64,000 bases of DNA from Leptodontidium sp. MPI-SDFR-AT-0119 (Eukaryota > Ascomycota > Leotiomycetes > Helotiales > Leptodontidiaceae), in NCBI GenBank assembly GCA_020726505.1, contig JAHLEZ010000001.1:6324001-6388000 (forward strand). The letters run 5' to 3'. The notes beneath the pieces are model-generated. The model saw only the letters and a program-made list of their open reading frames with translations. It had not been told where the DNA came from and did no database searches. Positions 10,695 through 20,231 of this stretch are shown piece by piece. Every line of letters starts with the position of its first letter. The stretch's first letter is position 1. The position numbers and the translations under genes are program-made.

Positions 10695-11352
10695 TTTTGA
10701 GTATTGGGACTGCGGGTATTAAAATTGCGAATCTAGACTGTAAAAGCAAAATTCCACTTCTCTAACTTATAAATTATGTGACCAAGACATATTCTCTCTT
10801 CTTCAATACTACCTTGGTAGGTACATACTCGTCAACACTATGAGTATATGGATCGAGCAGCATCTCAACATGCGGAGGATGAACCTCCATATTTTCTACA
10901 ACCCCGCCCGACTCCGCTTCCTACACTCATCATCCACATGACAAAGTACAGCAGCTATTCATACCATGTTCTTCTCATCGCCAGATACCCCTTGCTCTTG
11001 CTGGAAGATCACTTTGTGAAGGACTATTGGACTTTTTGGTTGAACTCCAGGAAGAAGTGCAATAGGCTGGACTGCCAAATGCCGGAGATTGTGAGGGCTA
11101 GTTTAATGGTTATGAATGTCGACCGGGGGAGGGTGGCGCAGGAGAAAGGGATTGTAATGGGTCGCTGCTGAGGATCAATTAGATTAGCATGGTTACTAAG
11201 GGTATTAGTGTTCATCTCTCTCTTTTCTTGCTGTACACTAGACCATTGTACTACAACTTGAAGAGATAATCTCTTATTCTCCTACGACTAGAGCTTTTTA
11301 GTCTCCCATTAGTCAAGAGAGATAACGGACAACTTCAGCGCTGATTTAACTA
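10695..11352. other. Intergenic region after mcsA
   Basis: About 660 bp. It starts with the mcsA 3' UTR and passes into the decayed region upstream of the RBR pseudogene. Short open frames at 10848-11171 have no recognisable content. Confidence 0.35.
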
Positions 11353-12210
11353 CTAGCTTTAGACGGGTTGCCTCAAAAGTACCCAAGTTTCGCTATTACT
11401 CAGCCGAAAGAGCTGAAGTTTCCACAAACGAGGGGCTGGATACTGTGGTTTGTGCCGAGGAGAAATGTGACTACACTTTCGAGATGGATAAGCTGAAAGC
11501 ACTCCTTTTATATACCACCTTCGAGAACCTCCGGCTTACATCGTTCGGGGCCTACATTTGTGTAAATTCTAAGGCCTTCTAATATTGCCTAACGCCAGAC
11601 TGCCCGCAACTTTACCGACTAACTGACAACTTAATTGCGGTTCTTTGTACTTATTGCCTCATGTCTATCTGCACATCCTATAAGGTCGTCTACTCCACGG
11701 GATGAGTTGCGAGGACTATAAAGATCTAACCTCGGGAGGAACGAAAGCATTCGAGAAATACAAGAAGGAAACTGATACCCGTTACTGTCCCCGATGTAGG
11801 CTGCTGCACGGGGCCCCATGGGGTTTTTAACGTCCCCCATGGGGGATTTTATGAATATTTATACAGATTTTTACACAAAACACCGACTTTATGTATTTTT
11901 ATAAGTATATTATGAAAATAATACATGATTTATGAAAATCTTCCCCAATTTGGGGGTTTTTTTTTTCCCCCATGGGGGAACCCATGGGGCGGGTGGGGGA
12001 TTTGGGGGACTGGGGGACGACAAAAACCCCACCCCATGCCACAGCCTACCCCGATGCACGTTAGTTATCCAGAAAGACTACGGGTGCAATCATATGGAGT
12101 GCTCGAATTGCAAGGCTCACATTTGCTGGGCGTGTATATAGGTTTCTAGGAAACCGGGAGATTATTACGAACATATAAAAAAGGCCTATGGAAGCTACGA
12201 TACGGATTAA
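11353..12210 (+). pseudogene. RBR-type (RING-IBR-RING) E3 ligase relic, interrupted by a MITE
   Basis: Translating in pieces gives a recognisable IBR/RING2 region: KAF-stop-YCLTPDCPQLYR, LCTYCLMSICTSYKVVY, MSCEDYKDLTSGGTKAFEKY, DTRYCPRC, then after the inserted element [15 protein letters not shown] and [10 protein letters not shown], then KPGDYYEHIKKAYGSYDTD. The Cys/His spacing is that of fungal RBR proteins, some of which are DEAH helicase fusions. Damage includes TAA where a residue before YC is expected, a frameshift before MSCED, a stop after CWACI, and a 252 bp insertion at 11797..12048. Cutting out the insertion and one 8 bp repeat restores the frame across CPRC and TLVIQ. The N-terminal limit is approximate and the RING1 and helicase parts are missing. 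Confidence 0.75.
11797..12048. mobile_element. Non-autonomous hAT-like MITE, 252 bp
   Basis: The element is flanked by an exact 8 bp direct repeat CCCCGATG (11789..11796 and 12049..12056). Its ends are inverted repeats beginning TAGGCTG. Imperfect similarity extends about 40 bp inward, through GGGGTTTTT and CGTCCCCC on both sides. The interior is AT-rich with no coding capacity. The palindrome-like CCCCATGGGG occurs near both ends. An 8 bp duplication with TAGG-type termini points to the hAT superfamily. That assignment is inference, while the insertion boundaries are read directly. It sits inside the IBR exon of the RBR pseudogene. Confidence 0.82.
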
Positions 12211-12903
12211 AGCTAATGATGCACTTGGAATAATGTGATAAGGTAAATAATTAGAGGCACATATTCGCGAGGATTTTAAATGATTGTGTTGCCTTTTGGG
12301 GTAAAATATCTGTGACTCTCAACGGAAATAGATAAGAGAAAAGACATTCACTGGTGTTCATGGTCACAGTTCTGGTGGTTCATTTCCCTTGAGAGCATGG
12401 AGCGAGACAAGTTTTGCCCCACCAAGCCGCTTTTAGTATTGGAGTACTTATGTTCTCTGCTTTGCCGTGCTACTACACATCACAGCGAGTAATATATTTC
12501 TACAACGAAGTTGCGTACGCTAATATAGCAATGTTCTCTCGGTTAGCGACTTGATGTTTACTTTTAGGTTGTCATAGAGGGAGTTAGACACAGGTTTGAT
12601 GAGGAGACAAAGCGCAATAGCCAGCTTTCTTTTCAAGTTGCTTCCTCTTCTCAAGAAGGCTAGCTTTGAAAGAATATAGTCTTGTTGATTATGATATAAT
12701 AGAAGGCGAAATGAGTGTCGTTGTTGTTTACTTAATTATTTTTAGCGAGGTCCATTTCTGGACTACTGTGGCTGTGCACCCCTGCACCGGATGTACCTGG
12801 AGGTACCCCCTCTGCCCTAGCGACCGCCTCCACTATTTTCCTCCGTCACTCCTTCCCTCCCTCTTCTTCTTTTGTTTCATGTTATCCATTTTTGTCAGCA
12901 AAC
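12211..12903. other. AT-rich decayed intergenic region
   Basis: About 690 bp between the RBR pseudogene and the transposase-like fragment. A 107-codon open frame from 12666 shows no recognisable domain. Probably old, mutated repeat or gene debris. Confidence 0.35.
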
Positions 12904-13036
12904 ATGGCGCCACAACTGAATGCTACACAACATGTTTTAATCAACGTATTACTAAAAGAAGGCTTCGAGACCAAGCTAATAGCTACTAATGTAGGGTCCG
13001 CGCTGGCTAGAGAATTCGTCTGAAGAGACCTCCGCG
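12904..13036 (+). mobile_element. Possible N-terminal helix-turn-helix fragment of a Tc1/mariner-type transposase
   Basis: An ATG at 12904 opens MAPQLNATQHVLINVLLKEG, followed by FETKLIATN. A one-base frame change and a TAG then give VRAG-stop-RIRLKR. This resembles the helix-turn-helix start of fungal DDE transposases, with the stop where Gln is expected. Nothing of the catalytic domain follows. Only about 45 residues match, and the comparison is from memory, so this is tentative. Confidence 0.4.
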
Positions 13037-13455
13037 TCCCTGTATTTGCTTACTAATCAAATAACATGGCCCAAGATGTTGGCTCAATGTCACAAATAAT
13101 ACCGACGGTGCTTCAAACCCGCAGCATCTTCTACCAGTTTCATATCAGCTCAACTTCCCAGGATCCAGTCTGCAGTGCGCAGGACTCCAAAAAAAAAAAA
13201 AAAAAAAAAAATTTTGAGCACATGAAGCGTGCCTTCGCGTTGTGTCTGGCTTTGCCATGCAAGCAGCCAGCTAGCCTGCGCCGCGAATGCAGCCTCGTAG
13301 GCACCGCCTACGACCACCACCGCATTATCTGCTCACGATCAATCCTTCGACGTCTGCTTCTATTCTATCGACTTTCAAATCGCAGTCCTTGCGCCGATAT
13401 GTCGAACGAGTCGCACGAGTCGCGCTTGCCATGAGATCGCACCCGACCCTCAGCC
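13037..13455. other. Upstream region of the NLR gene with a poly-A tract
   Basis: About 420 bp upstream of the HET-NB-ARC-TPR gene. It contains a homopolymer of more than 20 A at about 13189-13210, which could be a retroelement tail or simple slippage. No gene is recognised. The NLR promoter and 5' UTR should lie here. Confidence 0.4.
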
Positions 13456-16400
13456 ATGGCTCTCATACGGCTCCTGCAGCGCAAGCCCGACGGCGAGATC
13501 GTCTTTCGCGAATCTACTAGCAGTGATGTCCCTGCCTACGCAATACTCTCTCATACCTGGGGAAAAGAGGAGGTCAGCTTTCAGGATATGGAAGCCAGCG
13601 CGGGTATGGGCAAGGCTGGCTGGAAGAAGATAGAATTCTGCGCGAAGCAAGCTGCAGCTGATGGACTGGAATATTTCTGGATAGATACTTGTTGCATTGA
13701 TAAAAAGAACGCTGTAGAGCTTTCAGCGGCCATTAATTCGATGTTCCGATGGTATCAGAACGCTGCGCGCTGCTACGCCTTCCTTGGGGATGTCTCAACT
13801 CCCGATGCTGGAGGCCATGAGCAGAGGGTATGGGAAGAGGCGTTTAGGAAGAGTCGGTGGTTCACTCGAGGCTGGACGCTTCAAGAGCTCATTGCGCCAA
13901 CACTAGTCGAGTTCTTCAGCTTGGAAGGCGAGCGACTAGGCAACAAATTAACACTTGGGCCTATAGTTCAGGAGATAACCTGCATTGCAAGCTCCGCTCT
14001 CCGTGGTGATGCTTTATCCAATTTCAGCATTAACGAGCGTATGTCCTGGGCAGAACACCGCAGCACCACCGTTGAAGAGGACGAAATCTATTGCCTAATT
14101 GGTATTTTCGATGCCTCCATGCTGGCAAACTACGGAGAGGGAAGAGATAGGGCATCTAGGCGGCTTCAAGAAGAAATTCATAAGTTCTATAAGGGTATGC
14201 AGCTGTCATGTGGACGCCGATCGAATCAGAATACTGACTGGTATAGGCACTGACTTTGAACAATTCGCCATTGGACTCAACCTCTCGACTATTCCTGAAG
14301 CTACACAGTTCGTTGCAAGACAAACGGAGCTCACGGAGATGTACCGGCTGCTTCACGGACACAAAACCCGATCGGCAGTCGTGCTTCACGGACTTGGAGG
14401 AATTGGAAAGACTCAGTTGGCGATCGAATACGTTAGACGACACAAGGAGAAATACACGGCAATATTCTGGTTGAACGCGAATGATGAAGATTCTCTTCGG
14501 CTAAGCTTTCGAGGAGTCGCTCAGCAAGTTCTGAAGCATCATCCTTCGACTGGTATGCCCCTTAATGTGGATTTAGAAGGAGACCTCGATCAAGTGGTTA
14601 ATGCTGTCAAAGTCTGGCTTGATCTCCGAAAGAATTCACATTGGCTGATGATCTATGACAATTACGACAATCCCAGAACTCCTAACAATTCCGACCGCTT
14701 GGCAGTGGATGTGCGTCAATACTTGCCAGAAGCTGATCACGGCTCGATTATCATCACGACGCGGTCAGCGAATGTCACACAAGGTCAACGGCTCCACGTT
14801 CAGAAGTTGCTGGATGTTGGAGAGGGGCTTAATATCTTGTCGAATATGTCTGGAAGGACGGGTATTGAAAACGGTATGTCATTTGGGGATAAACGAGTCG
14901 AATAGAGCTGATAAGATAGATCCTGATGCAAAAGCGCTCGTCGTAAAGCTAGATGGCCTGCCCCTTGCGCTCTCCACAGCTGGGGCATATCTAGAGCACG
15001 TCACTATGAGTTTTGCAGAGTATCTTCGGCTATATGAGTTGTCATGGTTAAAGCTCCAGACGACGAGTCCACGGTTGAGTTCATATGAAGACAGGTCACT
15101 ATACACGACATGGCAGATAACCTTTGATCGGATTCGACAGCAAAATGCAGCATCAGCCCGGTTGCTCGAGCTGTGGGCATATTTTGATAGGCAAGACGTG
15201 TGGTTTGAACTTCTTCGGCATGGACGCTCTGCAGACGACGAGCGGATACGGACGCTTACAGGGGACAAATTGAACTTTAACGAGGCAGTTCGACTGCTAT
15301 GCGAATATGGCCTGGTGCACATGGAACTTTCTCCTCCACAGCAATCTGGATCCGCACGGTATGGTGTGCATAGCTGTGTGCACTCATGGACGATATATGT
15401 GCTAAACGAAGAGTGGGACGAAGGCCTAGCAAAGTTAGCACTAGCTTGCGTAGCATCAAAAGTTCCTAGTACGAATGTGGATAAGTGGTGGCTCTTGCAG
15501 CAGCGGCTTCTTCAACACGCTGCAAGATATAAGCATTTGATCGTGGACGGCAAGATAGATGTTGAGGGAATGGCATGGGCGCTGCACAACCTAGGGTTGC
15601 TCTACGCCGACCAAGGCAAGCTGGCGGAGGCGGAGGTACTTGGACCGAAGCACACATTAACACTTGATACGGTCAACAACTTAGGCACGCTTTACGCCGA
15701 CCAAGGCAAGCTAGCGGAGGCAGAGGCCATGTACACTCGGGCGCTGCAAGGCAAGGAGGAGGCACTAGGACTGAAGCACACATCGACACTCTCAACGGTC
15801 AACAACCTAGGCATACTCTACGCCAAACAAGGCAAGCTGGCGGAGGCAGAGGCCATGTACACTCGGGCGCTGCAAGGCTCTGAGGAGGCACTAGGACTGA
15901 AGCACACATCGACACTCTCAACGGTCAACAACCTAGGCATACTCTACGCTAAACAAGGCAAGCTGGCGGAGGCAGAGGCCATGTACACTCGGGCGCTGCA
16001 AGGCAAGGAGGAGGCACTTGGACCGAAGCACACATCGACACTTGATACGGTCAACAACCTAGGCATGCTCTACGCCGACCAAGGCAAGCTGGCGGAGGCA
16101 GAGGCCATGTACACTCGGGCGCTACAAGGCAAGGAGGAGGCACTTGGACCGAAGCACACATTGACACTTGATACGGTCAACAACCTAGGCATGCTCTACG
16201 CCGACCAAGGCAAGCTGGCGGAGGCGGAGGCCATGTACACTCGGGCGCTGCAAGGCTACGAGAACGCTCTTGGTCCTGAAATTTTGCGCTTATATTTACC
16301 AGCTTTGAACACTATGTTTGCCTTTGGCGACCTCTTCTCGCGGACTAGTCGGAAAGACATGGCAAAGGAAATATACAGTCGTGCATTGTCTGGATACACA

Positions 16401-16580
16401 ACCGTCCAAGGGCCTTCCTCGAAATGGTGTAGGCAGCTTGAAGATCGACTTCAAGCGTTGCAAGTTGCGTCTATCGAGCCTGAAGCAGGCCGAGATGGGT
16501 CTACAGAGATTAGAGCACCAAAGTCGAGGTCTCTTAGACAGACACTACGCAAGCTGGGAAGGCGGCTGAATGTTGAATAA
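13456..16580 (+). CDS. HET-NB-ARC-TPR NLR-like protein
   Basis: Intact three-exon gene, join(13456..14194, 14247..14873, 14920..16580), 1008 aa. The N-terminal HET domain (about residues 25-240) shows YAILSHTWG, WIDTCCIDK and SRWFTRGWTLQELIAP. HET domains trigger cell death in heterokaryon incompatibility. A central NB-ARC follows with P-loop GLGGIGKTQLA (about 295), Walker B LMIYDNYD (about 378), GSIIITTRS (about 411) and GLPLALSTAGAYL (about 467). The C-terminal part (about 677-917) is six kinesin-light-chain-type TPR repeats. The first is 12 residues short, and the others are 42 residues and nearly identical. This is the domain order of known fungal NOD-like receptors, in which a ligand binds the repeats, the NB-ARC oligomerises and HET signals. 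No ligand can be inferred. It is the only clearly live gene between 10.7 and 17.6 kb. Confidence 0.9.
15585..16304 (+). repeat. Tandem TPR-coding repeats, 126 bp unit
   Basis: Six units begin at 15585 (90 bp, shortened), 15675, 15801, 15927, 16053 and 16179. Each full unit encodes NNLGxLYAxQGKLAEAEAMY followed by TRALQGxEEALGxKHTxTLxTV. Units differ at only a few codons: T/I/M after NNLG, D/K before QGKLAEA, K/S/Y after QG, L/P before KH, S/L in HT-T and S/D before TV. The last unit drifts in its second half. Such identity at DNA level suggests recent unit duplication or gene conversion, and assemblies may miscount units here. Confidence 0.9.
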
Positions 16581-16655
16581 GCCATAATTGCGAAGACTTC
16601 TGTTTGACGACTCCATTACACCTATTTACGTAAAGAACTGATCAGATATTCTCCT

Positions 16656-17617
16656 TTAACTTCTGGTCCAGAGCACCGTCTTATCCACCGATGCCGACGC
16701 CAGCAACCTCGAGTTGGGCGAGAAGGCCACTGACTTAATAAAGTCGCCATGCCTCTCGAGTAGCCTCGAGTTGGGCGAGAAGGCTACTGAGTAGACAGCG
16801 TCGCTATACCCCTCGAGTGTCTGCTGTAGTGCGCCAAACCTCTTGGCATAATTCGAGGTATCCTGTGAAAGTTCGTCGACTCGGTATTTCCATTCGCGGT
16901 TCAGCCTACGGAATGCGCTCTCCTTCCCCTCCCCATAGATAACTGGTATTGAGATGCCGAAGATTCCTAGTAGGGAATAAGCAAGGTCTTCTTCACGCTT
17001 AGTATTCCGGTTTCGTGCCCATAACACTCGCTCGTCGAAGCAGAAATCGGAAAGGCGCCTGCCTTAAAGAGCGAGAATAGGAATCCCCGTTATCTTTTGA
17101 GGATGACCTTCTAATGATTACTTATCACCAAGTCGGTTGCCATTTGAGGAGAAGAACTCTACCAATGGCGGCGCAATAAGCTCTTCAAGTGTCCAGCCCC
17201 GAGTGAACCATCTGCTTTTACAAAATGCCGATTCCCATGGCAGCTGGCAAAACGCGTCGTCAGCGTCAGGTGCATCCTTTGGGACATCTGACAGATAGAC
17301 ATAGCACTTGGCCGCATGGCGATACCAGCGGAACGTTGAGTTGATAGCCTCTGTAAGCTCGGCGTTGTTTGACTTGTCGATACGGTATATATCTACCTAA
17401 AAGTATTGTAAGCCATTATGTGTAGCTTATTCTCCGTAGAATCGGATCTTGCTATAGCCAGTCTTGTCCTTGCCCGTGCCATCCGTCAGTCTCTGAAGGT
17501 CACCTCCTCTGTATCCGCGCCCTATGTGTGCGATAGTATAGCATAGTTGGGAATGTTATAGATGATATCCTTAGTAAGGGTAAACTCGCCGTCGTTTTTG
17601 CGTTCTAAGAGTCGCAT
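16656..17617 (-). pseudogene. Dead HET-WD40 (NLR-type) gene
   Basis: Read from an ATG at 17617 on the minus strand, pieces are MRLLERKNDGEFTLTKDI, YAILSHT-stop-GADTEEVTFRD, then after a frameshift TDGTGKDKTGYSKIRF. Next comes an intron-like gap, NNAELTEAINSTFRWYRHAA, SRWFTRGWTLEELIAPP and YSLLGIFGISIPVIYGEGKE, a complete HET domain outline. Stops include TAG at 17522-17524, replacing the invariant Trp of SHTWG, and TAA at 17118-17120 and 17064-17066. The HET end runs directly into WD40-like sequence (YSDAVYSVAFSPNSRLL, then SVAFSPNSRLLASASVDKTV). The NACHT or NB-ARC middle is therefore deleted and the WD repeats cut down to fragments. It is convergent with the intact NLR, whose stop is 75 bp away. 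Confidence 0.82.
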
Positions 17618-18918
17618 TATTCAGCCTAAATTCGAGCGTCGAAAGAGAAGAGGATTACGTCGCAGAATAGGGATATTATTATCGGGTTAGGACAGGATGT
17701 TAGATGGAAGGCTATCGATTAAACCGATTCAGCTGAACGCAGCCTCGCGGGAATAGTAGCAAGTATCGTTGTTCATCGCTGTTCGTCGCCGGAGGCGTAC
17801 GCATAACAGCAGCTAAGCGCTAATTAGGGATGGACCGCAGAACCCAATGTTGGCTGTGTTCGGCACTCCACTCTCATGCGTGGTTGAACTATAATTTGTT
17901 GTCGCTGGCATGTGCAGTATCGAATAAGTGGTAGCAAACATACTGTCGTAATGCGTTCGAGGTTGATGAAAATATACTGTGCATCATTCAGTTGTGGCGA
18001 CATGGTTGCTAACAAGAAAGAATTGGCGACCTACAGTGGACCTCGCTAAAAAATAATTAACTAAAAAACAACGACACCCATTTCGCCTTCTACCGTGAAG
18101 GATTTATCCTGGAATGTTGTGAAGCCTCGAAGGACACTTGGGATGCTTTCTCTCCGCTCTCAGACGTGAGACCGTCTCGCTTAGCAAAAAGGGGCAGAAT
18201 TCCCGCCAGGTCGAGTCAGTGGAATCCTACGCGGCTCTCGAACCGCAACTAAATCCAAGCCAAAGAGAGAATCAATGAGCAGCTGACCAGCATTATCTTT
18301 AGATTTACTGGTCGGTTTCTCGACAGCCAGGTACATAAGTGAGCACACTCCGCATACCTTATCCGTGTTTCTGATCCTGACACAAGCGGAAAGTGGGGTG
18401 TGGGGCATCAGCGGCAAAAGATTCAACCGGGCCACAAGCCAGAGAACCAGCCCAAGTGCCAGGCTCTGGGGCCGAACGCCCTTCCCCGCATTTTCCGTCC
18501 AGTACGGCTCTTCGTTTTGCCAACTAACTTGCCGCAATGTTCAACCGCAGAATAGAGTGTACGGAGTTGGCAAGAAATACACTTCACGGCTCAAAAAAAC
18601 ATGCCATTCGTGCCCGCTCCCCGTAGCCGCCATGGCAAAGCCTCCTCTCCTCCTCTCTGCACTGGGTTATAAAGGTCGAGTCTCCCCCATTCAACGCGGT
18701 AGGCATTTCCAAACTACACCTATATATCTTCACCTCCATCCTCTATCCTCTATCCTTAGCTCTTCTCTGAGTCCCTCACTCTTCCTCCCTTGATCAACCA
18801 CATACATTACTTTTTGCCCTCCCACTTTGCCATTGTACTTGTACTACAGAAAGACACTTGACTGCCACCCCTCTCCCGATTCTTCACTTTCCTCCTATAC
18901 AGCAATATCACAACCGCA
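17618..18918. other. Intergenic region upstream of the intradiol dioxygenase
   Basis: About 1.3 kb with no recognisable gene. Open frames at 18181-18537 (minus) and 18365-18793 (plus) overlap and lack family features. The last 250 bp is pyrimidine-rich (CCTCTATCCTCTATCC and similar), typical of a fungal 5' UTR/promoter for the dioxygenase gene. Confidence 0.45.
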
Positions 18919-19981
18919 ATGGCTACAAACGGTACCAACGGCACCAATGGGGCCAGCAAGGATAAGAACAGCAAATTCGACCCTCTCTTCACCCAACATG
19001 TCATCGACTTGATGTCCCCCGAGACGAAGCCCAGAGACAGAGAGATCCTCAGCTGCCTGATCAAGCACTTGCACGACTTCTGCAGAGAGGTCGAGCTCAC
19101 ACAAGAGGAATGGGTTATGGGCGTCAACTATGTCAACTCTATTGGGCAAGCATACAAGAAGAACAGGAACGAGGCGTGGAGAGTGTGCGATGTGTTGGGG
19201 GTTGAATCGTGAGTACTGCCATCTACGAGACAAACTCGCAATCTATATATCAACAAAAGCTGACTTTTCATTCTCTAGTCTCGTCGATGAAATCAACCAC
19301 AAAATCGTAACCGAACAAGGCATCGTGCCCACCTCCTCCGCCATCCTCGGCCCCTTCTGGTCTCCCGAAACCCCCTTCCGCGATCTCGGCGCCAGCGTCG
19401 TCCAAGACATGCCCTCGGACGGCGAACTCACACTCTTCCATGGCGTAATCAAAGACGCAGAGACAAACAAGGGCATCCCCAACGCCGTCTTCGACATGTG
19501 GCAAGCCAGCACGAACGGCAAATACGACGTCTTCGACCCCGAGAACCAATCGCGCCACAACTTGCGAGGCAAGTTCCGCACAGACAAGGACGGCAAGTTC
19601 TGGTTCTACTGCCTCAAGCCTACAGAGTACGCCATCGATACTTCTGGACCTTCAGCCGATCTCCTCAAGATGATGGGCCGTCACCCAAATCGTCCCGCGC
19701 ATATCCATATGATGGTCACTCACGACGATTATATCGGCGTCACGGCTCAACTATACCCCAATGATGACCCATGGCTGGAGACCGACACAGTCTGCGCCGT
19801 CAAGGACGACTTGCTCTTGGATTTCAAGCCAGCTGCCAAAGACGATCCACTAAAGGCCAAACTCGACGTCGAGTACGACGTGCGTCTTTTGTCGAAGAAG
19901 TACAAGCCCGATTCTAGCATGTTGATGGCGAACGCTGCAGGGGACAGGAAAGAGGCGCCGCTAGCGACGGCTAACCTTTGA
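18919..19981 (+). CDS. Intradiol ring-cleavage dioxygenase (catechol or hydroxyquinol 1,2-dioxygenase)
   Basis: Two exons, join(18919..19208, 19279..19981), 330 aa. These non-haem Fe(III) enzymes split catechols between the hydroxyls, feeding aromatic carbon into the 3-oxoadipate pathway. An N-terminal dimerisation helix region (about 20-100) is followed by the dioxygenase core. Visible core motifs are GPFWSPETP, VFDMWQASTNGKYDVFD (first Tyr ligand region), GKFWFYCLKPTEYAI (second Tyr) and RPAHIHMMVTHDDY (the two His ligands, about 236-238). No signal peptide is seen, so it is probably cytosolic. The first residues are a low-complexity NGTNGTNG run. Catechol, hydroxyquinol or another substrate cannot be decided from motifs alone. 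It is an intact gene inside a decayed neighbourhood. Confidence 0.9.
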
Positions 19982-20231
19982 GTTAGATCTAGGAGATGAG
20001 TATAAACGATTCGATGCATTTACGGTTTGGGATGGCGCGGGAGTTTGTTCGTGTATATATGTTTGATTGCTGGCAAGGCAGGCTGCTTGAGTTTAGCGAC
20101 TTTAGCTGAGATGAAGATGCTCTCACGATGCAAAAATAGTGGATTCACATCATACTTTATCGCACCTAACATGGCTCCTTTTGAAAATCTCCTGGGAAGC
20201 TAGTGATTGATTACCTGGGTATCTTTTATAA
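19982..20231. other. Dioxygenase 3' region
   Basis: Short gap with the 3' UTR of the dioxygenase gene. Nothing else is seen. Confidence 0.4.

Noticed and set aside
11811..11990. Repeated CCCCATGGGG palindromes as possible regulatory operators
   Set aside because: They are parts of the MITE ends and are explained by its inverted repeats.
18181..18793. Overlapping open frames upstream of the dioxygenase
   Set aside because: They lie on opposite strands with no family features, and the region is promoter-like and pyrimidine-rich.
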